Shown here: one piece after another, positions 63,319 through 64,000 of the stretch | Layout: each line of letters begins with the position of its first letter | Numbering within the stretch: the first letter of the stretch is position 1 | NCBI RefSeq assembly: GCF_001956855.1 | Contig: NZ_MTHD01000003.1 | Location: 62,001-126,000, forward strand | Source of the DNA: Azonexus hydrophilus | GTDB lineage: Bacteria > Pseudomonadota > Gammaproteobacteria > Burkholderiales > Rhodocyclaceae | DNA: 64,000 nucleotides | Direction: 5' to 3' | The notes under the pieces: model-generated | What the model saw: only the letters and a program-made list of their open reading frames with translations | Told to the model about the DNA's origin: nothing | Database searches by the model: none | Made by a program: the position numbers and the translations under genes

Positions 63319-63845
63319 GGTTCGATCACCCGCGCCAGTCGCAGCAATTGGGCATTGAATTCGAAGCCCCGGTTTTGTGCTGTGCGCCGGTTGAGCACGA
63401 TGCCGATGCGGGCGCCGTCGAGCGGCAGTTCGATCATGCCGCCGGCGCGGGCAAAGCCGGCGATGTCGGAAACAGTGACGAGTTGCCTGCTGGCGCTGCG
63501 CTCCAGCCAGAAGGCGAGACTGACCGATTCGCTGCGCGGGATGAAGAGCAGGTGGCAGACGCTCAGGTCGGTCGGTGTCAGGCGGACCTCGATGTTCGGG
63601 GTGCCGCCGTCGATCTGGTTCAGTGCGCTGCCGAAGGGGTTCTTGCCAACGACGCACAGGACGGTTGGTTTCGGTGGGGGGGCACCGCCGGGCCAGTAGA
63701 CGAATTGCGACAGGCGATAGAAGAGGACGGCCTTCATGCCGTATTCCGAGACATCCTGGGCGAGCAGGCGCGCCGGCAGCAGCGCGATCAGCGCCAGTGC
63801 AGCCAGCAGCAGGCGGTGGGATGAAAGGAGTCTCGGCAACCGCAC
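63315..63845 (-). CDS. YfiR/HmsC-like periplasmic protein (DUF4154)
   Basis: A 176-residue exported protein: a signal peptide (about 1-29, ending LLPARLLAQ) and a YfiR-type domain with KAVLFYRLSQFVYWP, FIPRSESVSLAFW, VSDIAGFARAGGMIELP and RIGIVLNRRTAQNRGFEFN. In Pseudomonas YfiR represses the diguanylate cyclase YfiN from the periplasm. Here the partner is a hybrid kinase followed by a cyclase, so it may tune c-di-GMP through the kinase. The likely start is GTG 63845, 3 bases after the TonB receptor stop. Confidence 0.85.
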   Translation of the reverse strand: MRLPRLLSSHRLLLAALALIALLPARLLAQDVSEYGMKAVLFYRLSQFVYWPGGAPPPKPTVLCVVGKNPFGSALNQIDGGTPNIEVRLTPTDLSVCHLLFIPRSESVSLAFWLERSASRQLVTVSDIAGFARAGGMIELPLDGARIGIVLNRRTAQNRGFEFNAQLLRLARVIEP

Positions 63846-63848
63846 GGG

Positions 63849-64000
63849 TCAGAAACGGTATTCGAGCGTGCCCATCAGGGTCCGCGGTTGCTGGGGCATG
63901 GCCTGCATGACGGCACTCGACGACGAGGTGTGGGCCGCGTAGTAGCGGCGGTCGAAGAGGTTGTACACGTCAAGGTAGAGCGACAGTCGTTCGTCGGCCA
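63849..64000 (-). CDS. TonB-dependent outer-membrane receptor, C-terminal end (partial)
   Basis: The last 50 codons of a frame that continues beyond the window end. LSLYLDVYNLFDRRYYAA is a penultimate barrel-strand motif common in TonB-dependent receptors, and the protein ends TLMGTLEYRF with a terminal Phe, as expected for an outer-membrane barrel. The ligand cannot be judged from this part. It is 3 bases upstream of the YfiR-like gene, so receptor, YfiR-like protein, kinase and cyclase form one transcription unit. Confidence 0.82.
   Translation of the reverse strand, partial: ADERLSLYLDVYNLFDRRYYAAHTSSSSAVMQAMPQQPRTLMGTLEYRF

Noticed and set aside
1..64000. The TGCGGTCRAC word as a Chi-like or KOPS-like polar element
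   Set aside because: The copies are about equally divided between strands, whereas Chi and KOPS are strongly strand-biased along a replichore.
1..64000. The same word as a true Haemophilus-type uptake sequence
   Set aside because: Only TGCGGT is shared with AAGTGCGGT; the preceding bases here are C or T then T, and the conserved part extends to the right (CRAC), so it would be a distinct word.
1..64000. CRISPR arrays, insertion sequences, prophage genes
   Set aside because: No regularly spaced direct repeats, transposase, integrase (other than xerD) or phage structural genes were seen on either strand.

Overview
The window looks like a stretch of chromosome from a GC-rich betaproteobacterium. 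The housekeeping gene orders (miaB-phoH-ybeY-corC-lnt, glyQ-glyS-gmhB-plsC, rpsU-yqeY-dnaG-rpoD) and the protein sequences fit Rhodocyclales, in the Dechloromonas/Azonexus neighbourhood. That placement is inference from gene order and protein resemblance; no search was run. No insertion sequence, prophage, integrase or CRISPR array is visible.

Layout. 1-2.8 kb holds the end of an unknown gene, a stand-alone cyclic-nucleotide-binding protein, diacylglycerol kinase with a GT4 glycosyltransferase, and an FmdE-like protein. 2.9-6.7 kb is a sensory pair: a solute-binding protein and a hybrid histidine kinase. 6.8-12.3 kb is a minus-strand run glyQ-glyS-gmhB-plsC-(YgjP-like)-gloA. 12.3-18.3 kb holds a lytic transglycosylase with a structured leader, then miaB-phoH-ybeY-corC-lnt. 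A tRNA-Met with a clear promoter and terminator lies at 18.4-18.6 kb. 18.6-40.9 kb is a lipopolysaccharide locus. On the plus strand it has waaG, waaP and several further sugar kinases; msbA is on the minus strand; a pseudokinase-like gene and a glycosidase-kinase fusion follow on the plus strand. A long, tightly overlapping minus-strand operon then runs from a carbamoyltransferase through glycosyltransferases, O-acetyltransferases, a methyltransferase and waaL to mig-14 and a dnpA-like deacetylase. inaA-like and lpxL-like genes close the locus. It resembles the core-LPS cluster of Pseudomonas (waaG, waaP, extra kinases, wapO/wapH-like genes, dnpA, mig-14, waaL, msbA). 41.0-45.6 kb is the macromolecular-synthesis operon rpsU-yqeY-dnaG-rpoD, ending in a tRNA-Ile2 gene. 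45.7-50 kb holds tsaD, corA, two very small genes, plsY, folB and a ZIP transporter. 50-53.3 kb is a second binding-protein/hybrid-kinase pair. 53.4-59.8 kb holds ybaK, a flxA-like gene, xerD, ogt, an MFS transporter, gcdH, proA and a Cys-rich protein. 59.8-64 kb is a YfiR-like/hybrid-kinase/diguanylate-cyclase module downstream of a TonB-dependent receptor that runs off the edge.

Main observations. (1) A composite 37-base site occurs upstream of both the ZIP transporter and two unannotated tiny genes, one of them Cys-rich; this suggests a small metal-related regulon. (2) A 10-base word, TGCGGTCRAC, occurs at 23 sites in either orientation but is absent from the 20.9 kb accessory LPS interval; it behaves like a DNA uptake sequence. 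(3) The LPS locus carries seven kinase-like domains, including a tandem-kinase protein and a glycosidase-kinase fusion. (4) Three times in 64 kb a periplasmic protein is encoded directly upstream of a hybrid histidine kinase.
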